Positions 1 to 12,575 of a DNA stretch of 64,000 bases are shown one piece after another (positions within the stretch are counted from its first letter, which is position 1; every line of letters begins with the position of its first letter). This stretch comes from Paramecium tetraurelia (Eukaryota; Ciliophora; Oligohymenophorea; Peniculida; Parameciidae). Both the position numbers and the translations under genes were made by a program. The notes under the pieces are model-generated. The model ran no database searches. It was given only the letters and a program-made list of their open reading frames with translations, and was not told where the DNA came from. The stretch is taken from contig NW_001799625.1 in NCBI RefSeq assembly GCF_000165425.1, positions 1 through 64,000 of the forward strand, given 5' to 3'.

Positions 1-1400
1 GAAAGGTTACTAAGATGAAGGACCTGTAGATCGACTCCCATTTGGACAGCAAATGGGCCAAATATTCCATGATTTAAGGCCCTCCGAAGTATGGTTTGAT
101 AGTTTTGGAGAAGAGAAAAACTTTTTAAAAGATTTTCAGTCAGATCACCTCAGGAATAGTCAGTATTTATCAGAATATGCCAATAAAATAATTAAAGGAA
201 GGATAAATAAAAGTGATACCAGAGTTGATCTAAGCCCGGATGATTATACAAAGATGGGATAGGTTCCCGGATAAGAAGCCCAAGATATGGGTTAAGTAGG
301 ATTCTAAGAGATCCTTCCATTTGATGATTGATGACCTGGATATATTACACCATTTATTCCTACATAGAGTTTAGATGGATAATCTGAAGGCTTATTACCA
401 AGATGCCAATAGAGAGGGTATTCAATTAATCCAATCTGACTGGTCTTAATTTATAAAGCATTGCTATGGGGAAGAAGGAAGATTGTTTAAGTGAAGTAGA
501 GGAACTTGAGTAGAGGTAATTCAAGGGAAAGTTCGCAGGTTAGGAATATGTTCTAAGTGCTGGATGAAAACAGACAGCTTTAACAACAACAATAGTAGCC
601 TACTATTGAGGAAAAGTTATCTGACCAAGAGTCTCAGCTGAGTTAAGAGAAATCTAAGAAGCTGATGGTCAGTTCTTAAGTGACCACTTAGACATAGTAG
701 CCGAAGGCATAAATCCAAAGAGAACTCCAGGACATCCTAAGAAAAGAGGAAGCCTTAAGGGTAGCTCAGATAGCTGATGAGAAGAAGGACAATAACCTTT
801 ATCCTGAGGATATATTTCCAGAAGGCTTGAGCAAGTTTGTGGAGCATTATGGCTTGACGAGTTATGTAAAACTATCCCTGAAGCTGAATTACGGGTACTT
901 GACTACACCTCCTAGAAATAATGGAGAATTCGCTTATTAGACCAATAGAATGAAGTTGTTTGAGAATATTAACCAGAGGATGTTAACGCTGGGCAAGTTT
1001 ACTAGGGCTGAAATGGTTTGCAAGTGGATAACCTAACATAGGGATGCAAAGTTGTGATCGATGCCATATATGATGGGTCGAATGTGATCCTGTACCTGGG
1101 ATAAAACAATTAATGTAGATTTATCGAACTGAGATTGCTAAGACAAAAGGGGGTAGAAAGATGGTTTAAGGTAATACAAGACAAGTTATAGGGTCTGATG
1201 GTGATAGTTAATATCCTTAGCGAAATTGTTAACCACCAAGGGTACGCTAGGTTGGCCTTTGATGATTTGATGATGTGTCCTATGTGCGTTTAGACCTACG
1301 AAAAGAAAGAGATATTCCAACACTCCTGTGTTGCAAGTAACAGATATGAATAAGTAGAAATAAACGAATTAAATCAAACTTAATCAAAAAAGTAGCTAAA
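1..1400 (+). mobile_element. Degenerate repeat element of unknown family, copy 1 (runs off the window start)
   Basis: With TAA/TAG read as Gln, coding-like stretches cover most of this segment. They include a region rich in Leu, Asp and His (about 300-480), a Gln-rich coiled stretch (about 560-780) and, near the 3' end, a possible zinc site CPMC followed by a QHSC motif (about 1280-1335). The same order of motifs is found on the opposite strand at 2909-4590, so this is a repeated element, not a single gene. Base composition is clearly richer in G+C than the flanking DNA. No reverse transcriptase, transposase DDE or tyrosine recombinase motif was recognised, so the class is unknown. The copy is broken and looks old. 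Confidence 0.5.
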
Positions 1401-2908
1401 AAATTTCTATATCACTTTGAACTAGATCTTTAACCACTAAGAGATATTAAGTAGTGAGCATTAGGTTTAGTTTTGATTTAAATAGAGAAAATTTGATAAA
1501 CTAATTATGCTTCTGTTTTTTTAAATTAATTCATTTTCTTCAGGAATGTTCTCTAACGAAATTTGATGCTATAATGAGTATAAATTCCTCAAAGTTTTAT
1601 TGTTTTAAGGCACAAAAATCATTGTAGATTTTATATTAATGGAAAGATTTATATAAATTATTTCATCTTGCTTTTCAATTTCATTTTAATGAGAAATATG
1701 GTTTCTTAATAATTTCATATAAATATATAGTATACATTCATATTTTGTTAGCTAAAATTAAATTCATATACTTAAATTAAATCAATTAAATCCTCATCCT
1801 CTCTGAAAGTCAATTATTTGTTAGTATACATTTAAGAGAAATCCTTATAGAGCCAATATTAATATACGAATCGAGTTATTTAAGGTACAAAACTATAAGT
1901 TCTCAAACCTCAAGTTTGTTGAACTAATTTTACAATATATTTTATCAATATATACTAAAATTCATCCATAAACATTATCTTATAAATTAAGAAAAATTAT
2001 TTTCACTATTTCTATTTTCTGAATGAAGAATTATTTTTTATAAATTAATTAGTTTAGGTGAAAATAATTAGAGCGAAATTCACAATAAGTTGAATGATAT
2101 TCAAAGTTAATTATTTGAGTTAATTTGAACTAATTCTTAGATCATCAATATGTCTTCAGTTTCAAAATATAAAGTGAAGAAATTTTGTGAAATATATTTG
2201 ATTATAGGTATATATATATTTATTAAATTTAATTTATGTTAGGGTAGATAAGATAGGCATAATTTATCTCCAAATCTGATAAATTATATTAATATTAATA
2301 ATTTTTATAAATGATTTCCGATTCCTGTCGCGTAAGAATGGGATTTTTTAATATTAAAGCAGCATGCAACATAATGTGGCTATACAATCAAGCTAGCAAG
2401 ATTAAATAATGAAAGAAAAAGGTATTAAATAACACTTTGATTATAATTTTTTAAACTAAATGAATAATATTCTAATTTTTTGAAGCCCTAATGGTATATA
2501 AGATGAGGTTAATAAATATGAAGGTAATTTTCAAAAGGTAATAAACTGTTTCAACCAAAAATTATTTTATTATAAGTCATCGCTAAAATAGATTGCAGCA
2601 TTTAAAGATTTGAATTTTAAGGAATTTAATAATAAGTAATGGCTATTTAAATACTTTTAGAAAATTTTATTCAAGTTCTCAAATAATAATGAATTAAATC
2701 ACCACTAAAATTAAATCGAGAAAAAAAAATTTCCTTCTATCTATTCCTTCTAATTTAAAGATATTTAAATAAAGGCTTTACTATTTGAAAAACACTTGGA
2801 TAATAGATGTTATAAACAATATTATTTTGCTGTATTTGGTCATTACGATTTGTATCAAATCTATAGTTAAATGGTAGACAAATAATAATAATGATGTTGA
2901 ATAATCTA
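1401..2908. other. AT-rich non-coding stretch between the two element copies
   Basis: Extremely AT-rich sequence with stops in all frames even under the ciliate code. I recognise no gene, RNA or clear repeat in it. Confidence 0.5.
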
Positions 2909-4590
2909 TCATTCTGGACGGCCCTTTGGAAGTTCAGGTCCAGACTTGTTGGACAGGAGTGTTTGAAGATGTGCTCCAGTTAAAGCTATGCCAGCATAGC
3001 GGGCAGGCATTATGTCATCTAAACTGATCCTTACTAATCCATATCTCTTCTCTTCGTGTCTGCATTCCGCAAATTTATCCATGATAAGTTTCCAAATCAC
3101 AATATTCTCATCATCTCTAATCTATCTCCAAAATAGCTTCGCCCTTGGTTACATTTCCATCCTTATCACCAATATATACATGGTTAAAGGTTCTCCTTGA
3201 AAAATACTTGAATGTCTGTTCCAATATACAGAAAGTCTATTGTGGATGGTAATCCTCTAAACTCTTGATCTAGTTCATTTAGGCTTCCAGTCGGCAGTTC
3301 TTCAAACTTCTATTTTACAATTAATTTGGTTCTTAATTCCCTCAACCATCTCTTCTCTCTCTTATAAGTACTAAGTCTCCATCTGGCGTTTCGATAACTC
3401 CAAGAATCTCCAGTTCAACTTAATAAAAATGTTTCAGGTATTTGTACATCCAATTTATTCCACAAAGCTATGAAGTCCCACCGTAAAAAAGTTCCTCTGG
3501 ATCAATTCAACACCTCTCCCTTCCTTCTCCGAAGCTTAACTGATTTAATTCAGAACATTCTCCATTCCTTTGATCTCAATTAGTTCCTTATGTACAAGAC
3601 TTTTTTGTTTAATAACAATCCCACTTTGGGGGTCAATCTTCATCTTTCTAAACATTTGTTAGCTTCGGACTGATTCGGCGTCTGACAATCTCTCCTCTAC
3701 TATAGGTTCTCCTTCCGCTTTTCCAGCTGCCATATTCCTTTCTAGCTACCTAAATATTTTATTATATTTCTCCTTGGGTTAGCTTCACGACTTTTGTTTA
3801 TCTACCTTCCTAACACCTTTCTGTATGATCCTCTCGCCGCGCAAATATAATCAGACCAATCCTGTTAAATTAACTAAATCTCATCTCTGTCCACATCCTA
3901 GTAAAACGATACAAGGTTATCTACCTATGATTTATGGAGGAATACATCATGTAATAAATCCAAATCTTCCACAAAAAAATGGAAGATTCTCTTGGACATT
4001 ACATCTCCAAATATTATGGTGTCTCTATCCGAGAATGAGTCCCACTTATGTACTATCATCCTTGCCTATACCATTCCCGATAATGTGTTTATGTAACCAT
4101 TCTTTTAAATTCTGATTGTCGTTTCTGATAGAATCTGGTCACTCCTGAAAAATCCATTTGAAAATCTTTTAAAAAATTTCTTTCTCTTCCAGCCTTTTTG
4201 ATCCATTATTTTGGGAGTGATATTGAGAGGGGCCTTCATCTTTTGTTATTTGGCCAATTTGGGGTTAATATCCACTTTAAGTCCCTTCTCCAACATTTTT
4301 ATTCTCAGCACCTTTCTCACTCCTTACGACCTTTCTTCCTTCTCTAACCAGCAGCTTCTTAATCTCTTGAAAGCTAGGTCCATTTCCGTCTCTCCTTGTT
4401 TAGGTTTTGAGCCTTCAATGAATAAGACTTTTAAAATGGGGTCCTCCAATTCCCCTTTGTCTAAGAAAGCCCGTCTAAGGCATTCTACTGCAAGAGAATC
4501 CTCGTAGCCACTTCTTTGGGGGGATGTCGATAGAAATTGCCCCTAAGAAGAACTGTTTCTCTTGGAACCAGAAGTGTAACTTTTCTTGAC
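2909..4590 (-). mobile_element. Degenerate repeat element of unknown family, copy 2 (inverted)
   Basis: Read on the minus strand, this segment repeats the protein signature of copy 1. A stretch with EDLDLLHDVFLH corresponds to DDLDILHHLFLH in copy 1, and LIQQDWSDYI corresponds to LIQSDWSQFI. Near its 3' end lie the Cys pair and HSC motif that match the zinc-like site of copy 1. The two copies point toward each other across 1.5 kb of AT-rich DNA. They are diverged at the protein level and this copy too is broken in several places, so the duplication is not recent. G+C is higher than in the flanks. No diagnostic enzyme motif was seen; a transposon accessory ORF or a decayed host gene family are both possible. 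Confidence 0.5.
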
Positions 4591-6723
4591 ATTTTAAATT
4601 TTAAAAAATATTATCAATGATAGACAAATTATTTTTCTTTCTGCAATTCGTATGATAAAGCACTCATTAATTTTTGATTATTTTGAATTTCCCTTTTATT
4701 AAAGTTGATTCATTCTTTCAAAAGATCATCATTTAGATTTAGTGTAATTATCTATTAAATATAGCCATTTCAAAACAAATACAAATAGAATTTTTATAAA
4801 GGACAATTTCTGAGATTATGATATAAACTAGATGATTAATAATACTGTTTAAGTTCTATATCAATAATTAAGATCCTAGAAAGTCGAGGGATTATGAAAG
4901 ATTCAAATAGATAAAGAGTTGTAAAGTGACATATTAAGCAGAATGAAATTTTTTTACAAATAGTAATTTGTTGAATATAACTATTTTTTAAATATTTTGA
5001 ACTCACTAGGAAATTAATCAAAATTTAAAAACAATAATATTCCTTACGAAAGTATTATTCACTGAAACTACATTTTTTTGTGATCTATGATTTGAACATT
5101 TCTTTAAACCTTGAATTTTTGATTTAACAATTTAATTAATGTTTTCACAAAGTGAATCTGAAATTGAAAATTTTTTTCATATATTCTTGTTTATCTGAGA
5201 TTCAGGTTTTAAGAGAGCTATATCTTCTCTTTTTTCCCAATTCAATTCTTTTATTCTGTTTCTCTTTAGATCTAATTTTATTTAGATTTTCAATTGATAA
5301 AGGAAGTACCTCCTTTAAGAGTAGGCCTTTGTTAAAGCTCTTTATTAAAATTTTTCAATTTTGGAGATTTATTTATACTATATGAGTAATTAGTTTATCT
5401 AATCATTATAAAATACATTCAAATTGAATCCTTCTTAGCCAAAAGCATATATCCTTTTTCTTAGCTAGAATATTTAAGGCCTTTACTTTGATTCATATTC
5501 AATTAAGTTAAGCTAATTTTGTTTACCAATATAAAAACGAGACAAATCAAAATAATATAAATGTCAAAATTATGGGGACTAGAAAGGCCAAATGATGGAA
5601 CAAAAAGTATAAATGGATTGTTCAAGAAAATTGTAGTTTAGTGTTTTGGTAATTAAAATAATGAAACCTTCTTTTTATCTCTATGACATATTTTCGATAA
5701 TAGTCCTTAATTTCAAAGAAATGTAAATTAATTATAAATAATAATCAATAAAAATTTTCCTATAGAATTAAGGAAAGAAAGTAAATGATCAGCAATGTGA
5801 TTAATATTTCCTTTACTTTTAAAATGATATTCTTAATTGGATGTAGAATTTTTATTTTAGAATTTAATAAATATCTTTAGAGTGGAAAACAAATTTTTCA
5901 AAAATGAATAGATGAGTTCTATATATTTGTTAAATAATAAATATATCAAAAAAGTATCATACTATTATTTAAATAAAATTAACAAAAATGGAATAATCAT
6001 TAGATTTAACAAAGAAATGAAAATTCAACCTTTAAAATTTCAAATGATTAAATATCTACCTATTTTATTAAACTAAACTAGCTTATGAAAATTTTGCATG
6101 CATTAAACAGTTTTAAATTTATAATGATCTTTAAAGGAAAAATTAATTAGGATTATTTAAATATATAATTAATCAAACGAAAATATAGACTTTGGAATAA
6201 TCGTATTAATTTAATAAAAATCCAAATATATTGTTGAACGGGAGTATCCTTCCACAGCTAATAGAGTAATTATTTTCACAATATTTTTTTAATCCAAAAA
6301 TGAAATAGATTGATGTATACTGATTTAAAAATGATGGTGAGAAGAACAATTAAATTTCAATTATGCTAAATTCCATAAAAGTGATAATATAAATATATGT
6401 CTCCAATATTAATTTGTATCTAGCCAATAAAATATTTGAAATTTATTGACCTAAGATTCTCATCTCTTTAATTTCGATTCGTAAATTATCTATTTAAATA
6501 ATCTTGATTTTATTTTTCTTTAAAGATCAACCATAATAAAATTTGGAACCCTTTTTAACAACATGATTTAATTTATTAATAAATCAAAGGAATAAAAGAG
6601 TTGTGAATTACTTAAGAAGATTATATAAAATTTAAAATCATTTTTAAAATAAAAATATTTTATCAGAGATTAGGAACAAATATATTAATTAAAGTAATTA
6701 TGAAATAATTTGAGGATTTCGTT
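4591..6723. other. Long AT-rich stretch without recognisable genes
   Basis: About 2.1 kb of very AT-rich sequence. Short open frames exist on both strands, but none continues through Gln-coded TAA/TAG with a plausible protein, and I recognise no motif. Confidence 0.5.
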
Positions 6724-8158
6724 ATGAAATGCCCAAATCCATAGCATACAAAGAATGTGAACTAAGTGTGCTTTAATGAATTTTGTAGAGAGTAGAGATT
6801 ATGTTGTCATGAATGTGTGCAAAGTGGAAGGCATTTTTCTCATCCTCAAAATTTATAAGAGTTGTCGTTTTTATTTGAACATATAGAATAAGTTAAAAAA
6901 CAATCTGATAATATCATTAATGGTGCAAATGCAAAAATGGATTATATTTATCAATTTTACTCATTATTAATTGGAGGAATTAGATCTAAATACTAGATGT
7001 CGAAAATATAATTTCTTACCTTAAATTTTGATGAAATTGATTCTTTCATATAACAAAGTATACAGTTCAAATGATTTGAACTCTATATCCAATAGCTATT
7101 ATAACAATTTATATTGAAAATTAAAGATGTGATGAAAGAGATTCAAATTGAATTAGGTTTAACTCAATTAAATTACTATAAAATTTCGAAAATTAATCTT
7201 GTAAAATCAGAAGAATTGTATTAATAAGGTATTAATTTAATAATTTAGGATATAACCTATATTGGAAAGATAAATAATTTGATCAGGCTATTAACTTATT
7301 TGATTAAGCATTAAATTTCAATTAAAAGCATTAATTATCATTATGGTGTAAAGGTTTGATAAATTGAATATCTTAGCGGACAGTTTAAGGATTCTTGGCT
7401 AATATAATGAAGCTACCATTTGGGTCGATAAAGCTTTGCAGGTTGATCCAAGGCATTGCAACTCATTATATAGTAAAGGTAGTGTGAAATTTAATGTATT
7501 AGCTGACATTTTAAGGTTGGTCGGTTAATATCACGAAGCAATTCTTTGGGCTGATAGAGCTTTGTTAGAAGATCCAAACCATTTCAATTCAATATCTACT
7601 AAAGGTATGAATTATTTTAGATGATTAGCGGACAGTTTAAGGATTCTTGGATAATATGATGAAGCAGTTATTTGGGCAGATAAAGCTTTGCAATTAAATC
7701 CAAAGTTGCGCGATTCATTATGCACCAAAGGTATGATTAGATTCAATGTACAGCGGAGAGCTTAAGGGGGCTTGGTTAATATGATGAAGCAATCATTTGG
7801 GCAGATAAAGCCTTATAAGTGGATCAAAAGCATTGCAGTTCATTATATATTAAAGGTACTCTTTGATTCTAATTTTAGGTAATTCATTAAGATTACTGAA
7901 AAAGTATAAAGAAGCTATGAAAGTGATAGAGCAATCTTTAAAAATTAATCCAAATCATTTTGATTCTTTGAAGATAAAAGGTTTATTGTATGATAATTAA
8001 TAGGTGCGTGTTTACATGATTAGAGTTAATATAAAGAAGCTTTAATATTTATGAAAAAGCTTTAAAGATTGACTCAAATAACTAATGGATGAAACAAAGA
8101 AAAAGTATTCTATTTTGACTATTTAGATGAATGTTTAAGCGCCTTAAAAAATAAGTGA
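6724..8158 (+). pseudogene. TPR-repeat protein with Cys/His N-terminus, apparently decaying
   Basis: The N-terminus has spaced Cys and His residues (CPNPQH, CF, CREQRLCCHEC, H, H) like a B-box-type zinc module. Seven TPR units follow, of the form ADSLRILGQYNEA...ALQVDP, ending near K(G). Nearly every unit is closed by a 20-24 nt intron at the same place, so one exon encodes one repeat. The last exon ends KNECLSALKNK and stop. Two defects are visible: an in-frame TGA at 7072-7074 between well-behaved coding stretches, with no intron able to remove it, and a missing base near 8041-8051 in the last TPR. One intron (about 7730) ends in CAG. A related intact gene lies at 14138. Either a recent pseudogene or a gene with sequencing errors. 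Confidence 0.65.
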
Positions 8159-8675
8159 TTAATATCATTAAAGATTAAGAAATATTTAAATACATTCTTT
8201 AAATCAGAAATAGATCGATACTTATTTATTGGTCAAAGCCTAGCGCTTTCTTATAAATTAACAATTAACATCAAAATGCTACATGGCTTTGGCTTTGTTT
8301 GAACAAAAAAATGTGCCTTGATAATAATATATCGATTCCCAGGATATTAAATATTTTCAAAAACAAGATAATATGCATTAAAATTAATATAAATTATAGA
8401 AAACATATACTTAGGTCAATTTAATCATCCAGATTAGGGATAGATGAGTGTTTATTCCTCTGAAGGTTACATATTTACTTTTAAAGAATAACATTTAACT
8501 TGGTTGAATGAATACATTATACTAATATCAAGATAAATTTAGTTCTTAATAAAAAATATTTAATGATTTTCTTGAAGTAATTAGATTCTAAGCTAAGCTT
8601 ACAAAGTTAAATTTATAATACAGATAATATTAAATCTAATTAGAATCAAAATTTTGACATAAATTTTAATCTAAT
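8159..8675. other. Intergenic stretch
   Basis: AT-rich DNA between the stop of the TPR gene and the stop of the convergent WD40 gene. No open frame with a plausible protein was found. Confidence 0.4.
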
Positions 8676-10142
8676 TCATAATTCTTTATATTTTCTAATT
8701 TATAGTTTCCTCTTTACGATATCCCAATTTATTAAATAACATCCATCTTAACTTAGTTATCCAAAGTTAATATGGTCATCAAATTGGATGAGCTATTCAA
8801 CCACAAACTAATTATTATCATCTAACTTTCTTAAGATATTAATGAACTTTCCATTTTTATTAATTAGAATTCCTTTTGATTTTAAATACTATAATTGAAA
8901 ATAACTAGTATCATGCTGTGAACCACACTTTACTGGAATATCAATAGTCTTTTTATACTATAAAGTTGATTGATCCAAATCATACACTTGCATAAATTCT
9001 GAGCAATAAGGTTAATACACAAACTAATTATTATTTATAAAAGAAATTCGATATCCATATTAGTTAACTTCTATAAATTATTTAACAATCCACTTCTAAT
9101 CCAGCTCTCGTAATTGCATCACATAGAGGCTTTTATCTAAAGAACAAGAAATCAATTGATTTTATTGCTCATTTAAGCTTATTGAATGAATACTTTTATT
9201 ATGTTCATTTACGGTTTATTGTAATATCCAATCATATTATTTTCCCCAAAATTTTATAGTGCAATCTTTACTGCTTGAGATAATAAGATCTTCTTTATTA
9301 TTCACTATTAAGCAGAGAATACAATTTGAGTGTCCAGTTAATTATTGCTGCTTCACCCATTTAAATTAGACTTGTTACCAGATTATAATTGTGCTATCGA
9401 AACTACCAGAGACAAACCTATCGGATTTCATCATAAAATTCAAAGTCACTACATTTTCTTTATGTTCGTTTAAGGTTTAATTATAATTCAACTTCCCTTT
9501 ATCATGTTTATAGACTTTTATTAGCTAATCACACGCAGCTAGAACAATAGAATCATCTTTATTAAATGCTATTGCGCGACACCCTTCAGTTTATTAAATC
9601 GAATTTTATTCAATTAGTTCAAATGAAATTTTTTTTTGATATTGTTACGTTTAAATTTATATAGTGTTTTATAAATTTCTTGTTTAAACTAGAGCATTAA
9701 TTGGTTGTTTTTCTGTTGCTACCTTTTTCATGTTTTATCTTATTTGATCAGCTATTAATATTATAAAATCCATAGATTGCTTTAGTTCACTTTAAAACAG
9801 TATTTCCAATTCTTAGATTTAACTGAAGCACTTGATCTTATTACTAAGTTCAGAAAGTCCTAAATTTTCGGCATTTATATTGATTAATGGAATAAATAAA
9901 TCTATTATTGTTTAAAGTGATGATTTGCATTCTTAAAAGCTGTACTACATAACTTGAAAAGCTTCATATTTTTCTTGCATCCAATTGGATAAAAATTCTA
10001 AAGGTATTGTATTAACAAAATGTTAAGAGTGACTAATTTAACAATAATGACAGTAAGGTCTCTGATATTGACATTCTGGATCTATGCAAGCTCCAATTAT
10101 CTATAAATTTTAGTGATTTGCTTAAGTACATCGAATTTCCAT
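8676..10142 (-). CDS. WD40-repeat protein with Cys/His N-terminal module
   Basis: One uninterrupted frame of about 488 codons without introns. Residues 1-45 carry Cys/His spacing (RCTQANH, CIDPEC, CHYC, H, H) like the neighbouring TPR proteins. This is followed by a helical segment, then WD40-type blades from about residue 190, with SGSFDSTIIIW and SSSKDCTIKFW as the clearest repeats. It ends KLQIRKYKEL. The blades probably make a beta-propeller scaffold; the partner is unknown. Start chosen as the first ATG before the Cys/His module. A broken paralogue is at 12576-13536, and WIVKQ...YGYRISFI in this gene matches WIVKQ...FGYRLSFI there. Confidence 0.8.
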
Positions 10143-10493
10143 TTCTATTAAATAAAAAATAGAATATAGAAATAGCGAAAATTATTATGGCTTAGCAATT
10201 TATTAAATAAGAAAAATGTTTATATATCTTACAAAAACTTAGATTGAAAATTGTTATGGCTTAAAATGATACTGAAATTTTTGAGGCTGACAACTTTCCT
10301 ATTTTTAGTAATTTTTACTATTTAATGAATTTTTCAAAATATTTGTACAACTCATAAAGATTTTGTCATATATTCTGTATCTTAGAGAATTTCTAATAAT
10401 TGTTGTAATATTAATTATAAACATTATTATTAGTAAAATTGTATGCTTGCTGAATGAATTCTTACATTCATTAATATAAATTATAATAAATAG
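10143..10493. other. Divergent intergenic region
   Basis: About 350 bp of AT-rich DNA between the divergent starts of the WD40 gene and the V-ATPase A paralogue; it should hold both promoters. I see no recognisable motif in it. Confidence 0.4.
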
Positions 10494-12471
10494 ATGATAT
10501 AATAATTTACACCTAGCTTATAAGAAATAGAAGAGCAAGAAAGCAATTATCATACAATTCTCAGTATAGATGGACCATGTATGTCGTAATTTTAAATTTA
10601 TAAGTAATTACTGTGGAGAATATGCCAAATGCAGAAATATATGAGGTAGTGAGGATAGGTTAGGAAAAGTTGCTCGGAGAGATTATTAAGTTGAAAGAAA
10701 GTGCTACATTCATATAATGCTTCGAAGATACATGTAATAAAAATATTAATGATAAGCTGGTTTGAGTGTGGGTGATCCTGTGATAAGAACTAGATCTCCA
10801 TTTTCTATTGAATTAGGGCCAGGTTTAAAATTAAATTGATATAGGTATTTTTACATAAGTTTTTGATGGAATTTAACGAAGATTATAAATCAATTAAGAT
10901 GGATCATTCTTTTATGGTTAAGGATAAATGAATATTTCAGCATTAGATCATGATAGAATTTGGGAATTTAAACCATCATCTAATTTTAAAGAAGGTAAAC
11001 TGATTTATGGTGGCGATATTTATGGGTCAGTTTTTGAAAACAATCTTTTTGATGAACATAAGATAATGGTAAATCCTTTAGTACAAGGTAGAGTTACCTA
11101 TATTGCCCCTGAAGGCAATTATACATTAAAAGATAATATTTTGGAAGTGGAAATTGAGGGCATAATAAATAAATATGGGATGAGTCATTTTTGGCCTGTT
11201 AGATAGAAAAGGCCAATAGTTGAAAAATTAGAAGGTAATACTCCACTTCTTACAGGAATAAGAGTACTTGATGGGCTGTATCCATCAGTCTAAGGAGGTA
11301 CTTGTTGTGCATCAGTGAGTTCAATCGGTGGTAAAATTTTTATATCTCAGTCGATTAGTAAAAATTCAAATTCTAATTGCAATATATATGTGGGATGTGG
11401 AGAAAATGAATTTGATATTTTTAGAGTAATTGATGAATTTTATGACCAAAAAATTCCAATTAAAGATCATTAAGAGTCCATAGCATAAAAGACATGTTTG
11501 ATTTCTAATTCTTCAAAAATGGTAACACCCACGACTGAAATATCGGTTTTTACAGGGATAACGATTGGTGAATATTTTAGGGATATGGGGTTAAATGTGT
11601 CTTTTATTGTTGATTCAACAAATCAATGGTCTTAGGCTGTAAATTAAATTTAAGAGAAATTGGGTGAAATACTACCATCAGAGACATAATCCGAAGTTCT
11701 TACAGCAAAAATAGGGCAATTTTATAATAGAGCAGGAAGGGTGAGATGCTTAGGTTCACCAGAGAGAATTGGATCAATTACTATGGTTGGAATTGCCACA
11801 CAATCAGAAGGAGTATAATTATGTATTTAAATCATTAGGACTGGGCCAACTCTATAACTAATTGCACAATTAATAATTCTTAAGTCTTTTGGTTATTAGA
11901 CAAGAGATTATCCTAAAGAAATCATTTTCCTACTTTCGACAGGATTAGTTCAAATTCTAAATATGAATAACTATTAGATCCATATTATAGTTCCATAAAT
12001 CCTGAATTTAATCGTTTAAAAGAGAAGTTATAATACATTTTGAGTAAAGAATTAGAACTTATTAAAATAATATAATTAGGAGAAAAACCTTTATTAGATG
12101 AATAGCAATTATCTTTGGAAGTAACTTCTAGTTGATTATTAGATAAACCAAATAATTATAGAACAATTCATATATCAAAATACATTCAATGATTACGATG
12201 ATAACTGTCCTCTTCCAAAAACAATAGGTATGATGAAATGTATAGTTACCTTTTATGAATGTGCATAAAAGGCCATTCAAGATGAACAATTTACTTGGAA
12301 CTTAATAAAGTAAAAAGCAAAAGATCAAATCTACAAGTTGAATGGAATGAAGTTTTATGTATAATATTTTACATCATAATATAGAAAATTAAAAAATCAG
12401 AGCTAGAAAATCATTTTAATAATTTTGCAAATGAAATTTAATTTTTATTTAAAAATTTACAAGAAGGATGA
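10494..12471 (+). CDS. V-type ATPase subunit A paralogue with degenerate catalytic motifs
   Basis: Seven short introns give a continuous frame (acceptors at about 10604, 10756, 10842 and four more downstream). The protein follows V-ATPase subunit A throughout: IYEVVRIGQEKLLGEII, GDPVIRTRSPFSIELGPG, IFTQVFDGIQR, IWEFKP, TYIAPEGNYTLKD, TPLLTGIRVLDGLYPS, YVGCGE, FTGITIGEYFRDMGLNVS, CLGSPERIGS, QVFWLLDKRLSQRNHFP and a C-terminus with CPLPKTIGMM. In canonical subunit A this is the ATP-hydrolysing rotor-head subunit. Here the P-loop GAFGCGKT is shortened to a form reading SSIGGKI, and GERGNE reads GENEFD, so the catalytic site looks lost. Since all introns restore the frame, I take it as an expressed but diverged, probably non-catalytic paralogue; a pseudogene still under slow decay is the alternative. 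The first two introns end in AAG. Confidence 0.75.
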
Positions 12472-12575
12472 GTATTTCAACAATTTATAAATGATTATAA
12501 CAATAATTAATATTATTAAATTAAATATATAACTTTTAAGAATGTTTAGTGTTTATGATCATTTAAATATATTCT

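Noticed and set aside
1401-6723. tRNA or CRISPR-like structures in the gene-poor region
   Set aside because: No cloverleaf-like arms or regularly spaced repeats were found by eye.
10681-12471. V-ATPase paralogue as a frameshifted pseudogene
   Set aside because: Every apparent frameshift is removed exactly by a 22-26 nt GT...AG intron, so the coding frame is intact.
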